Position numbers and translations under genes: made by a program. The notes beneath the pieces were generated by a model. The model was not told the origin of the DNA. It did no database searches and worked only from the letters and a program-made list of their open reading frames with translations. Positions 1 to 6,811 of a stretch of 15,652 nt of DNA are shown in pieces (position 1 is the first letter of the stretch; each line of letters starts with the position of its first letter). The DNA is from Desulfosporosinus sp. UBA5188 (GTDB lineage: Bacteria > Bacillota > Desulfitobacteriia > Desulfitobacteriales > Desulfitobacteriaceae), in the NCBI GenBank assembly GCA_002413075.1, contig DHWG01000051.1, forward strand, positions 1,001 to 16,652. The letters are read 5' to 3'.

Positions 1-632
1 TAAAGATCCACATCCAGATAGTAAATAGTCTTCACCGAAGGCAGTGGCTGGTAAACAAAAATATTATCGACATAAAAGGTATGCTTTGGCAATTTAAGGC
101 CACATTCGTGCAACAGTTGTGTTTTGTAGATCAACGAATGCATGAGAAGATATTTCCAGGGAGGAAACCTCCGCATGTCATCCCAACCGAACATTTGATT
201 GCGGGGAAAGACATTGCTATAATTAATGACGTGCCTAGTCCCTTCGAGCAGCTTTTCATAGATATAGTTGCAGACCATCATATCGGGAGCAGAGTTGCCC
301 CCCACGAACGTTTTAAGGGTTTGTAGAACTTCAGTCAGACCCGGGCCATCGAGCCAGTCGTCTGAATCGACGACTTTAAAATAAAGACCGGAAGCGTTTT
401 TAAGGCCGGCATTGACCGCTTCGCCATGTCCTCCGTTTTCTTGATGAATCACCCGTACTATATCAGGATACTGTGCGGCATATTTATCGGCAATCTTTGC
501 GGTGTCGTCGGACGAACCGTCATTGACAATAATAACTTCCGCTTCATTTCCGCACGGAAGTAGTGTATCGATGCAGCGTTCCATATAAGCGGCTGAATTG
601 TAGCAGGGTACGGTAAATGTAATTAGTTTCAA
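1..632 (-). CDS. Family 2 glycosyltransferase, C-terminus cut off by window edge
   Basis: Inverting GT-A-fold glycosyltransferase, probably adding a sugar to a cell-wall or capsular polysaccharide on the cytoplasmic face. The frame stays open for 210 codons from a TTG at 632 to the left edge. The TTG is chosen because GGAGGG (642-637) precedes it by 4 nt and the protein then begins KLITFTVPCYNSAAYM, the usual GT2 N-terminus. Visible motifs are the nucleotide-binding NDGSSDD (residues 37-43), ENGGHGEAVNAG (about 65-76) and the metal-binding DSDD followed by Trp (89-93). The acceptor-binding C-terminal part lies outside the window. It follows glf by 56 nt on the same strand, so it is likely co-transcribed and may use UDP-galactofuranose. 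That substrate is inferred from the neighbour, not from the sequence. The GT2 assignment itself is firm. Confidence 0.88.
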   Translation of the reverse strand, partial: MKLITFTVPCYNSAAYMERCIDTLLPCGNEAEVIIVNDGSSDDTAKIADKYAAQYPDIVRVIHQENGGHGEAVNAGLKNASGLYFKVVDSDDWLDGPGLTEVLQTLKTFVGGNSAPDMMVCNYIYEKLLEGTRHVINYSNVFPRNQMFGWDDMRRFPPWKYLLMHSLIYKTQLLHECGLKLPKHTFYVDNIFVYQPLPSVKTIYYLDVDL

Positions 633-688
633 TTTGCCCTCCGTTCTGAAGCTTTGAGTCGGCATGAAAAATAAAAAGTCTAAACTTA

Positions 689-1852
689 TTACTTTATTAA
701 GGTGTCGGCAAGCTCTAAGGCCTTTTTAACGATGGCGTCCATGTTGTAGTATTTGTACTCCGCAAGCCTGCCCAGTAAGTGAAGCTGTGGAAATTCGTCG
801 GTCAGCTTTCGATATTGCTCATAAAGGGTGAGACTTTCAGGATTTTGGATGGGATAATAGGGTGTCTCGCTGTCTGCGCCCGTATAGGCGCGTGGATACT
901 CTTTAACGATGGTCGTTCGTCCATCTAGAGCTTGTCCAGTCAGGTGCTTAAATTCGGTGATACGGGTATATTCCCGGTCAACTGGATAATTCACCGTACC
1001 ATTGGGCTGGTACCAGGTGATATTGTGAGTTTCAAAGACAAAATCCAAAGTTCGGTACGGCAGGCGTCCGAATCGGCAGTCAAACAGTTCGTCTGCCGGT
1101 CCGGAGTAGATCACCGTTCCGTTGAACGGGGAACCGTTAAAAAAAACTTGACCGGATTCCAGTCGGAGCAGCTTGTGCGCATCGGAATTAAGTTGGAGCT
1201 CAATATTGGGGTGATTTAACATATGCTCGAAGAGTGACGTATAGCTCATTGCAGGGATACCCTGATAAGCATCCTGAAAGTAGCGGTTATCATAAGAAAT
1301 AAACACAGGGACGCGAGCGGTCACTAAAGCATCGATTTCTTCGGGCGCTAGCCCCCATTGCTTTTGCGTGTAATACAAAAATATGTTGTTATATATGAAA
1401 TCGGCAATTTCCGTCAGTTCGGTATCGGGCTGTTGGCGAAGATCCAAGATGGGTACCTTGCTACCAAGGCCATAGATAGCGATCAGCTTTTGCTCTATAC
1501 GAGCTGCTTTGCAAGGCTGAAAGGCCAAACGGAGCGAATTCAGATTAAAAGGAATGGGCATTATCTGACCGTGTATATCGCCCACGACTTCGTGAGAGTA
1601 ATTCCGCCATTGTGTGAACCGAGAGAGATAATCAAAGACCCTTTTATCGTCTGTATGAAAGATATGGGGACCAAATTGATGGACGAAAACTCCACTCTCA
1701 CTTAAAAGATCATAAGCGTTGCCGGCTATATGGTCGCGTCTCTCAAGGATCAGCACTTTTTTACCGGCTCGTTCCGCCAGTTCACGGGCTATCACGGTTC
1801 CTGCCATGCCGCAACCGACGACAAGACAGTCATACATTTCTCTTGTTTTCAT
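689..1852 (-). CDS. glf: UDP-galactopyranose mutase
   Basis: FAD-dependent cytoplasmic enzyme that interconverts UDP-galactopyranose and UDP-galactofuranose, the donor for galactofuranose-containing glycans. At 387 residues it has the normal family length. Visible features: the dinucleotide-binding GCGMAG (G13, G15, G18), the FAD contact RDHIAGN (39-45), GPHIFHTDD (61-69), the WRNYSHEV strand (82-89), YYTQKQWG, an Arg in TARVPV matching the family's substrate-phosphate arginine, the YQGIP loop, and the C-terminal GRLAEYKYYNMD that closes over the flavin and substrate. The ATG at 1852 has only a weak AGGA ribosome site. Met6 is a possible alternative start, since the Rossmann strand begins right after it. 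It is the first gene of a minus-strand unit with the downstream glycosyltransferase, suggesting galactofuranose incorporation into a surface polysaccharide. Confidence 0.95.
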   Translation of the reverse strand: MKTREMYDCLVVGCGMAGTVIARELAERAGKKVLILERRDHIAGNAYDLLSESGVFVHQFGPHIFHTDDKRVFDYLSRFTQWRNYSHEVVGDIHGQIMPIPFNLNSLRLAFQPCKAARIEQKLIAIYGLGSKVPILDLRQQPDTELTEIADFIYNNIFLYYTQKQWGLAPEEIDALVTARVPVFISYDNRYFQDAYQGIPAMSYTSLFEHMLNHPNIELQLNSDAHKLLRLESGQVFFNGSPFNGTVIYSGPADELFDCRFGRLPYRTLDFVFETHNITWYQPNGTVNYPVDREYTRITEFKHLTGQALDGRTTIVKEYPRAYTGADSETPYYPIQNPESLTLYEQYRKLTDEFPQLHLLGRLAEYKYYNMDAIVKKALELADTLIK

Positions 1853-2227
1853 TTTTATTCTATCCTACATCTTAAAATTTTATCGTTGAATTTAATATCT
1901 GTTTTGCCATATTCTATTTTACCATGGCCTAAAGTTATTGCAACTTTGGATTTTACTCCTTTCATTGGCATCGAGTTCGGTTGGTCATTTCCTGTATTGT
2001 TAGCTCGTTAAAGGGTATGGCCTATTATATAATAGTTGCTCAATTTTAAGTAGACTGTTTTGGTCGAATCAAGAGGAATACTTTGAAACTTGTTAGAAGG
2101 AATGGGCATTAGAAGCAAAGTAAAAGATAAGCTTCATATATCTAAATGTGCTGAATGGTTTAATGGATTTAATGGATTCTGTGGAAATGAATAAAATTAA
2201 TATAACAAAATGAAAAGAGATGACGTA
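1853..2227. other. Intergenic region between divergent glf and dbpA
   Basis: Apart from the doubtful ORF at 1855-1971, I see no gene here. It must contain the start signals of both flanking genes. A TATAAT lies at 2028-2033 on plus and, overlapping it, another at 2029-2024 on minus. Neither has a recognisable -35 hexamer at 16-18 bp, so I do not call a promoter. A 9-bp unit, TTTAATGGA, is repeated twice in tandem at 2159-2176. The leader of dbpA may be close to 190 nt if the plus-strand TATAAT is used. Confidence 0.5.
1855..1971 (-). CDS. Possible 38-residue small ORF just upstream of glf
   Basis: A short frame from ATG at 1971 to TAA at 1857-1855 would encode 38 mostly polar and basic residues (MPMKGVKSKVAITLGHGK, then a Lys/Ile-rich tail). 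It ends 2 nt before the glf start, a spacing typical of translational coupling. I do not recognise it and see no convincing ribosome binding site. The frame stays open about 12 codons upstream of the ATG, so it could be the remnant C-terminus of an older gene. It may equally be chance. Confidence 0.2.
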   Translation of the reverse strand: MPMKGVKSKVAITLGHGKIEYGKTDIKFNDKILRCRIE

Positions 2228-3673
2228 ATGATTCAGAGCACTTTTAACGATTGCAAATTAAGCAGTGAGTTACTAAAAGCAATTAACTTGTTAAATTTCA
2301 TGAGTCCGACCAGAGTTCAGGAACAGGTGATCCCAGCAGTTTTGGGACAAAAGGATATTATCGTCAAGTCCCAAACTGGAAGCGGAAAGACGGCAGCCTT
2401 TGCCATTCCTATTTGCGACTTAGTGGATTGGGATGAGAACAAACCGCAAGCCTTAGTGCTTACACCAACCAGAGAACTTGCTGTCCAGGTCAGAGAGGAT
2501 GTGTTTAATCTTGGAAGATTTAAAAGACTAAAAGTAGCGGCCGTGTATGGGAAATATCCTTTCCATGTCCAGGAAAAGGAACTTAAACAAAAAACCCATG
2601 TTGTGGTGGGAACCCCGGGCCGACTGATCGATCATATCGAAAGAGGGACCTTGGAGACCTCCAATATAAAATATCTCGTCATTGATGAAGCCGATGAAAT
2701 GCTGAATATGGGCTTCGTTGAGCAAATAAAAACGATTGTTGAAAGCTTGCCTCAAGAACGGGTGACTATTTTATTGTCAGCGACGATGCCCCAAGACATT
2801 AATCTTTTATGTCGTAGAATTATGAATAACCCGATCCGCGTCGAAATCGAAGAACAAAATCCTGCGGCAGAGCGGATCGCTCAGGAAAGATATCAGGTCA
2901 ATCAAACGGATAAAATGCAACTTCTACGTGATCTAACGATGGTCGAAAACCCGGATAGTTGCATGATATTTTGCAATACCAAACAAACTGTTGATGAGGT
3001 TTACGCTGAACTCGTGACGCTGAACTATTCCTGTGAGAAGCTGCACGGTGGAATGGAGCAACGAGACCGATTAGGCGTCATGAAGGAATTTAAACAAGGG
3101 ATTTTCAGATATCTCTGTGCGACGGATGTTGCGGCAAGAGGTCTGGATATCGAGGACATTTCCTTGGTGATCAATTATGATATTCCCCATGAATGTGAAA
3201 GCTATGTTCACCGGATCGGAAGAACAGGACGCGTCAACAAGTTGGGTAAGGCTATGACGTTTGTGACTGAAAATGAAACAAAGTTTTTAGAGGATATTCA
3301 TGACTATATCGGAAAAGAGATTCTATTGAAGGAAAGACCGGACGAAGAAACGGTGCGACAGTCGAAACAAGAATTTATGGCAAAAATTAAGACGTTGCCA
3401 GAAATCAAAGCATCAAAAGGGGCACAGCTGAGCACTGAAATTATGAAAATCCATGTAAATGCCGGGAAGAAAACAAAGATGAGAGCGGTCGATATTGTCG
3501 GTACCCTTTGCAGTCTTCAAGGCATCACCGCGGCAGATATCGGGATTATCAATATCCTGGATGTATCAACCTTTGTCGAGATCTTAAATGATAAAGGCGA
3601 GCAGGTGCTTCAAGCGTTACAAAACACTCCGATTAAGGGACGCTTGCGGAAGGTAAGCAAAGCGGAACGGTAG
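2228..3673 (+). CDS. dbpA: ATP-dependent RNA helicase DbpA (DEAD-box, YxiN-type)
   Basis: DEAD-box helicase that remodels 23S rRNA during large-subunit assembly. In the family, the C-terminal RNA-binding domain recognises hairpin 92 of the peptidyl-transferase centre. Motifs, numbered from the ATG at 2228 (481 residues): Q-motif region around PTRVQEQVIP (27-36), Walker A SQTGSGKT (48-55), PTREL (80-84), TPGR (129-132), DEAD (153-156), SAT (184-186), ATDVAARGLD, and HRIGRTGR (328-335). Residues about 405-478 form the DbpA-type RNA-binding domain, with IGIINILDVSTFVEI. An in-frame ATG at 2210 would add six residues but has no ribosome site. The 2228 start follows AAAGAGATGA (2214-2223), which matches the anti-Shine-Dalgarno well, and gives the N-terminus and length usual for the family. 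It converges with the next gene across only 13 nt. Confidence 0.95.
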   Translation: MIQSTFNDCKLSSELLKAINLLNFMSPTRVQEQVIPAVLGQKDIIVKSQTGSGKTAAFAIPICDLVDWDENKPQALVLTPTRELAVQVREDVFNLGRFKRLKVAAVYGKYPFHVQEKELKQKTHVVVGTPGRLIDHIERGTLETSNIKYLVIDEADEMLNMGFVEQIKTIVESLPQERVTILLSATMPQDINLLCRRIMNNPIRVEIEEQNPAAERIAQERYQVNQTDKMQLLRDLTMVENPDSCMIFCNTKQTVDEVYAELVTLNYSCEKLHGGMEQRDRLGVMKEFKQGIFRYLCATDVAARGLDIEDISLVINYDIPHECESYVHRIGRTGRVNKLGKAMTFVTENETKFLEDIHDYIGKEILLKERPDEETVRQSKQEFMAKIKTLPEIKASKGAQLSTEIMKIHVNAGKKTKMRAVDIVGTLCSLQGITAADIGIINILDVSTFVEILNDKGEQVLQALQNTPIKGRLRKVSKAER

Positions 3674-3686
3674 TTCTAGGCAACCC

Positions 3687-4262
3687 TCATTTAATGAAAG
3701 TCGTTTGCAGCGTGCAATGGTTCGAGAAACCTGCCGGAGGGACTCCTAACGCAGCAATGACCCTCGCCCAATAATTAACCTGAGCGGACGTCGTGGCCAT
3801 AATTACAATTTCTCGTTCCGTAAAGTGTTCTTTAAGTTCGTGGATGAGAGTGGCGGCAAAGGAAACCGGCGTGCTGGAAATACCCTTGGAATATTCAATG
3901 GCGAGTTTTTCGCGTATGGAAAAAGTAGTGACTTGTTTTAGATCAAGTTCACCTTGGAGCACGGCCAGTTCTTCCTCTGTTATATGGTCTAACGTATAGT
4001 CAAACGAATTCATATCGATACAGAAGGGACATGAGGCTGAGAGGGAGCATTGAATTCTAATGAGTTTGAGTATTCGGGAATCCAAGTCTTTAGAACCATG
4101 AGCAACTAGAGATTCTAGGATCCCCGAACCAATCGCCGCTTTGGGATACCAGGCTAGTAGTTTTGGTGGAAGTAGGTCTTTCCCTGTCACTTTTTTCGAG
4201 ATCCAGATCCCTATCTTGAGAAAAATTGGGATTTTCTTCGGGGGATTTATATAGGCACTCAT
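3687..4262 (-). CDS. Carboxymuconolactone decarboxylase family (AhpD-like) protein
   Basis: 191-residue all-helical protein of the AhpD/carboxymuconolactone decarboxylase superfamily, cytoplasmic, probably a thiol-based peroxidase or electrophile-handling protein. The signature is CPFCIDMN: Cys78-Pro-Phe-Cys81, followed at the usual proton-relay His position by Asn85 instead of His. Cys72 is also near. The rest fits the family, with KLIRIQCSLSASCPFC helix-turn-helix and the C-terminal VNYWARVIAALGVPPAG. It is the second gene after the MerR regulator, 42 nt downstream. From memory, Bacillus subtilis AdhR controls a protein of this same family (YraC), which supports an aldehyde or thiol-stress role. 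The exact substrate is unknown. The ribosome site (AAGGG, 4280-4276) is 13 nt from the ATG, longer than optimal. Confidence 0.85.
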   Translation of the reverse strand: MSAYINPPKKIPIFLKIGIWISKKVTGKDLLPPKLLAWYPKAAIGSGILESLVAHGSKDLDSRILKLIRIQCSLSASCPFCIDMNSFDYTLDHITEEELAVLQGELDLKQVTTFSIREKLAIEYSKGISSTPVSFAATLIHELKEHFTEREIVIMATTSAQVNYWARVIAALGVPPAGFSNHCTLQTTFIK

Positions 4263-4304
4263 CAGCCAATCAATTCCCTTCTAATAGGTACTTTAATCTT
4301 CATA

Positions 4305-4700
4305 CTACTTTCCAGCAGATAATTTGTCGGCGTTTACTGGGATATTGCAAATGGTATCATAAAATTCAAGCTTATAATCAATGGTTTTAAGGTTTTCTTG
4401 TAAATCATTCATTTGTTTTATAACCTCTGTACGATGGTCAAGATACATTTGTCTTCGCATTTCCAAGGTCTCATCCCCTTGAAGACACCATTCAATATAT
4501 AGCTTGATTTGTTTAATGGGCATTCCTGTATTTTTCAAACAACATATGAGTTTCAGCCAATCAAAATCCTTGTCTGAAAACTGCCTATTTCCCGCTTTGT
4601 TGCGTTCTACAAAGGGTAGCAGACCTTCTTTATCATAATATCGTATTGTGTGTGCCGTCAGATCGAATTTTTCTGCAACTTGGCTGATGGTGTATCTCAT
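4305..4700 (-). CDS. MerR-family regulator, AdhR/NmlR-like
   Basis: 131-residue transcription factor. The N-terminal winged helix-turn-helix has YTISQVAEKFDLTAHTIRYY (3-22) then DKEGLLPFVERNKAGNRQFS. The second half is a dimerising coiled coil (about 75-115). Activators of this type untwist promoters with over-long 19-bp spacers. Cys54, in LICCLKNTGM, sits where I recall the thiol-reactive Cys52 of Bacillus AdhR, so sensing of aldehydes or other electrophiles is plausible. Cys53 adjacent makes a vicinal pair. The long Cys-rich metal-binding loop of metal sensors is absent. Start: ATG 9 nt after GAGGAG (4715-4710). Two matching operators lie nearby (4762-4779 and 6081-6098). The first overlaps its own upstream region, so autoregulation is likely. 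The family assignment is firm; the effector is inferred. Confidence 0.88.
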   Translation of the reverse strand: MRYTISQVAEKFDLTAHTIRYYDKEGLLPFVERNKAGNRQFSDKDFDWLKLICCLKNTGMPIKQIKLYIEWCLQGDETLEMRRQMYLDHRTEVIKQMNDLQENLKTIDYKLEFYDTICNIPVNADKLSAGK

Positions 4701-4724
4701 GGTTAATTGCTCCTCTATATATGT

Positions 4725-4772
4725 TTAGCTCTAGGTCAATTCTTATAATAATAAAAATTGACTTAGAGCTAA
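4725..4772. repeat. 17-bp inverted repeat upstream of the MerR gene
   Basis: Arms at 4725-4741 and 4756-4772 are complementary over 17 bp with a single mismatch, around a 14-nt AT-rich centre. Each arm, read outward, carries TTGAC(C/T)TAGAGCTAA, i.e. a -35-like hexamer joined to a MerR half-operator. Only the right, plus-facing copy is completed by a second half-site. The arrangement could be a cooperative regulator binding region between divergent promoters or an RNA hairpin. Confidence 0.75.
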
Positions 4773-4788
4773 CTCGAAGTTATAGCCT
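4758..4788 (+). promoter_or_regulatory. MerR-type promoter/operator facing away from the regulator gene
   Basis: TTGACT (4758-4763) is followed after 19 bp by TAGCCT (4783-4788). Between them lies the 7-N4-7 dyad CTTAGAG-CTAA-CTCGAAG (4762-4779, one mismatch). The geometry is the same as at 6072-6102 and as in MerR-controlled promoters, where an over-long spacer is corrected by the activator. It also overlaps TTAGCT (4772-4767) 16 bp from TATTAT (4750-4745), a possible minus-strand promoter for the regulator. No gene follows on the plus strand. Confidence 0.65.
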
Positions 4789-4832
4789 CAGTATAAACTG
4801 CCGGATATCGAATTTCAACCAGTAAAGACTGA

Positions 4833-4874
4833 AATAGGCTCAGCGGATAAAAAATCCGCTGGCCTATTATTTTT
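4833..4874 (+). terminator. Rho-independent terminator
   Basis: Stem AATAGGC(T)CAGCGGAT (4833-4848) pairs with 4854-4868 with one bulged base. The loop is five A, and the stem is followed by ATTTTTG on the plus strand. It ends the short transcript from the promoter at 4758-4788. On the minus strand it lies just after the DUF362 gene and may stop that message too, though the T-run is poorer there. Confidence 0.8.
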
Positions 4875-4903
4875 GTCTTAGGTCATAAAATTGTGGACCC
4901 AAG

Positions 4904-6010
4904 TTAAATGGTCATTAACTCATATTCCTTGCTGCCCAGACCGAGCTTTACGGCATGGTCGATGGCCACTTTCCAGTCGGTATTGGGACTGACATCTGTG
5001 AAATGGTCATGGTGTTCACGGCTGCTTTTATCCAGAAGACTACCCCTCATGACAGGCTGACGGTTAACTGCATCCGCGCAAGCAACATCCAGGGCAACGG
5101 GGTTAAAGGAGGCAAACATACCGACATTTGGAACAATCGGCACATCGTTTTCTGCATGACAGTCGCAGTAAGGCGATACATCAATGACTAAGCTGATGTG
5201 GAAGTGGGGGCGTCCATGCAGTACCGCCCAGGTGTATTCTGCTACTTTTTTATTTAAGATTTCATTTGACTCATCCGAAGCAGGACGTATAGCGTCTACT
5301 GAGCAGATACCAATACAGCGGCCACAGCCGACACACTTTTCGTGATTAATGGAAGCCTTCTTTTCTGTCACGGCAATAGCACTGTGAGCACAGATTTTAG
5401 TGCACATACCGCAACCGACACATTTTTTATGAGAAACATAGGGTTTTCCGCTGCTGTGCATCTCCATCTTACCGGCTCGGGAGCCGCAACCCATCCCTAT
5501 ATTTTTCAGGGCACCGCCAAAACCAGTCAGTTCGTGTCCCTTGAAATGAGTCAGAGAAATTAAGATATCAGCATCCATAATGGCGTGACCAATCTTTGCT
5601 TCTTTCACATATTCGCCGCCCTCAACAGGGATTAAAACCTCATCTGTTCCTTTCAAGCCATCGCCAATTAGTACGTGACAACCGGTGGAAAAGGGTGAAA
5701 AACCATTGAGATAAGCAGAATTAATATGGTCAAGCGCGTTCTTTCTGCCACCCACATATAACGTGTTGCAATCTGTCAGAAACGGTTTCCCTCCCAGTTC
5801 GGTCACGATATCCACCACTGTTTTGGCGTAATTGGGGCGCAGGTAGGACAAATTACCCGGTTCACCAAAATGAATCTTAATGGCTGCATATTTTCTCTCA
5901 AAGTCAATTTGACTAATACCTGCTGTTTTGATCAAACGGCTTAATTTTTGCTGCAAATTTTCTTTTGATGTCGCGTGAAAGTCCGTAAAATATACCTTTG
6001 ATTTTTCCAT
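4904..6010 (-). CDS. DUF362 domain protein with two [4Fe-4S] ferredoxin motifs
   Basis: 368-residue cytoplasmic iron-sulfur protein of the DUF362 family. Its reaction is not known to me; an electron-transfer role is inferred from the clusters. The DUF362 core spans about 1-185 (IKIHFGEPGNLSYLRP, then GFGGALKNIGMGCGSRAGK) and resumes after the insertion (VDVSP-like IDVSPYCDCHAENDVPI, then NPVALDVACADAV). Two CxxCxxCxxxC motifs are inserted between: C197, C200, C203, C207 and C226, C229, C232, C236. The Pro that usually follows the last Cys is replaced by Ala and Ser. Additional Cys lie at the CGS and YCDC segments. The start is secure: GGAGG (6024-6020) is 9 nt before the ATG. The gene has its own MerR-type promoter, placing it in the putative AdhR-like regulon. 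Confidence 0.9.
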   Translation of the reverse strand: MEKSKVYFTDFHATSKENLQQKLSRLIKTAGISQIDFERKYAAIKIHFGEPGNLSYLRPNYAKTVVDIVTELGGKPFLTDCNTLYVGGRKNALDHINSAYLNGFSPFSTGCHVLIGDGLKGTDEVLIPVEGGEYVKEAKIGHAIMDADILISLTHFKGHELTGFGGALKNIGMGCGSRAGKMEMHSSGKPYVSHKKCVGCGMCTKICAHSAIAVTEKKASINHEKCVGCGRCIGICSVDAIRPASDESNEILNKKVAEYTWAVLHGRPHFHISLVIDVSPYCDCHAENDVPIVPNVGMFASFNPVALDVACADAVNRQPVMRGSLLDKSSREHHDHFTDVSPNTDWKVAIDHAVKLGLGSKEYELMTI

Positions 6011-6071
6011 AGTTCATAACCTCCAAAATATAACTATTCCAAAATTCAGACGCTTTATTGCTCTATCAAAT

Positions 6072-6102
6072 AGCATATACCTTAGAGTCTGCTTTAAGTC
6101 AA
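6072..6102 (-). promoter_or_regulatory. MerR-type promoter/operator of the DUF362 gene
   Basis: On the minus strand TTGACT (6102-6097) and TATGCT (6077-6072) are separated by 19 bp, the over-long spacer characteristic of MerR-activated promoters. The spacer holds the dyad CTTAAAG-CAGA-CTCTAAG (6098-6081, one mismatch). It begins on the last two bases of the -35 box, exactly as at 4758-4788. From memory this resembles the AdhR operator (CTTAAAG-N4-CTTTAAG). The regulator gene at 4305-4700 is the obvious candidate activator. Confidence 0.78.
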
Positions 6103-6126
6103 GTGGAATTTAGGTTAGAATTTACT

Positions 6127-6675
6127 CTACACCTTACGCCAAACTGTCCGATATTTTTTCTTATATTTCTCTTCTTGTTCAAGTTCGATCCAGCCCAGCG
6201 CCATCTTCTTTACCACTTCATCCTTTGAAGAATCAAACAGCCTCCTTAACAGTACTAGGATATAACGTATCAGCGTACAGTTTTTTTCACTGATACATTC
6301 TTTAAAGCAGTTCTCAAGACCTTTTAGCAGCATTTCTTTCTGCTCATTCCCAGCTAGTCCAATTTTCCAAAGCGATTGGAGGCTATGTCTAGCCGTCACG
6401 AAGCGTTCATCTTTTGTCGCTGCCAGAAGTTCAGGGAAGTCTTTCAGCATACGTTTCTCAGGGTCGCTTTTTGCCAGGTTACTTAGAACCTGTGCTGCTA
6501 TAGACCTCATATGATTATTCTTGTGAGACAGGTTGCTTTTCATTTCATCCCAGACATCGTAGGCCCAATCGACGGGCTGATTGGACGCAGCTAAAATCTG
6601 CCCATAGGCCCGCGTACGAAGTTCGGGATTTTCGTTTTTCAGAGTTTCGAAAGCGTTTTTTATTAAGGGATTCAT
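6127..6675 (-). CDS. HEAT-repeat-like alpha-solenoid protein, function unknown
   Basis: 182-residue soluble protein made of amphipathic helix pairs that look like HEAT/Armadillo repeats: NHMRSIAAQVLSNLAKSD, ERFVTARHSLQSLWKIGL and CTLIRYILVLLRRLFD. It has a strongly basic C-terminus (KYKKKYRTVW). Such folds usually bind proteins or nucleic acid; no catalytic motif is visible. I recall conserved uncharacterised Bacillota proteins of this size and pattern. Start: ATG after AAGGAAGGA at good spacing. It lies 136 nt after the TIGR03915-type gene and 116 nt before the DUF362 gene, on the same strand but with enough space for separate promoters. AlkD-type DNA glycosylases share HEAT-like folds, but their catalytic Trp/Asp signature is not seen here. 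Confidence 0.8.
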   Translation of the reverse strand: MNPLIKNAFETLKNENPELRTRAYGQILAASNQPVDWAYDVWDEMKSNLSHKNNHMRSIAAQVLSNLAKSDPEKRMLKDFPELLAATKDERFVTARHSLQSLWKIGLAGNEQKEMLLKGLENCFKECISEKNCTLIRYILVLLRRLFDSSKDEVVKKMALGWIELEQEEKYKKKYRTVWRKV

Positions 6676-6811
6676 AAGAATTCCTTCCTTTCCTAATCCG
6701 AACTAAAACTTTAAGGTGATTTCCTACCAACTTTCACGAGAACGCCAAAACCCCGGTTGGATTAAAAACGAGTAACGTGAAAAGTTCCAGTCTATTATGA
6801 AACATATAATT

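Noticed and set aside
932..1705. Plus-strand open frames across glf
   Set aside because: They mirror a gene with all mutase motifs and have no family features of their own.
2023..2033. TATAAT-based promoters for dbpA (plus) and glf (minus)
   Set aside because: The -10 match is good on both strands, but no -35 hexamer exists at 16-18 bp; left as a note on the intergenic region.
2159..2176. Tandem TTTAATGGA repeat as iteron or operator
   Set aside because: Only two units in an AT-rich leader; nothing else supports a function.
2210..2227. Upstream ATG for dbpA adding six residues
   Set aside because: No ribosome site before 2210, whereas AAAGAGATGA precedes the ATG at 2228; the extension is not typical of the family.
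6127..6675. AlkD-type DNA glycosylase
   Set aside because: HEAT-like fold and repair neighbourhood suggested it, but the AlkD catalytic Trp/Asp pattern is not visible and the protein is short.
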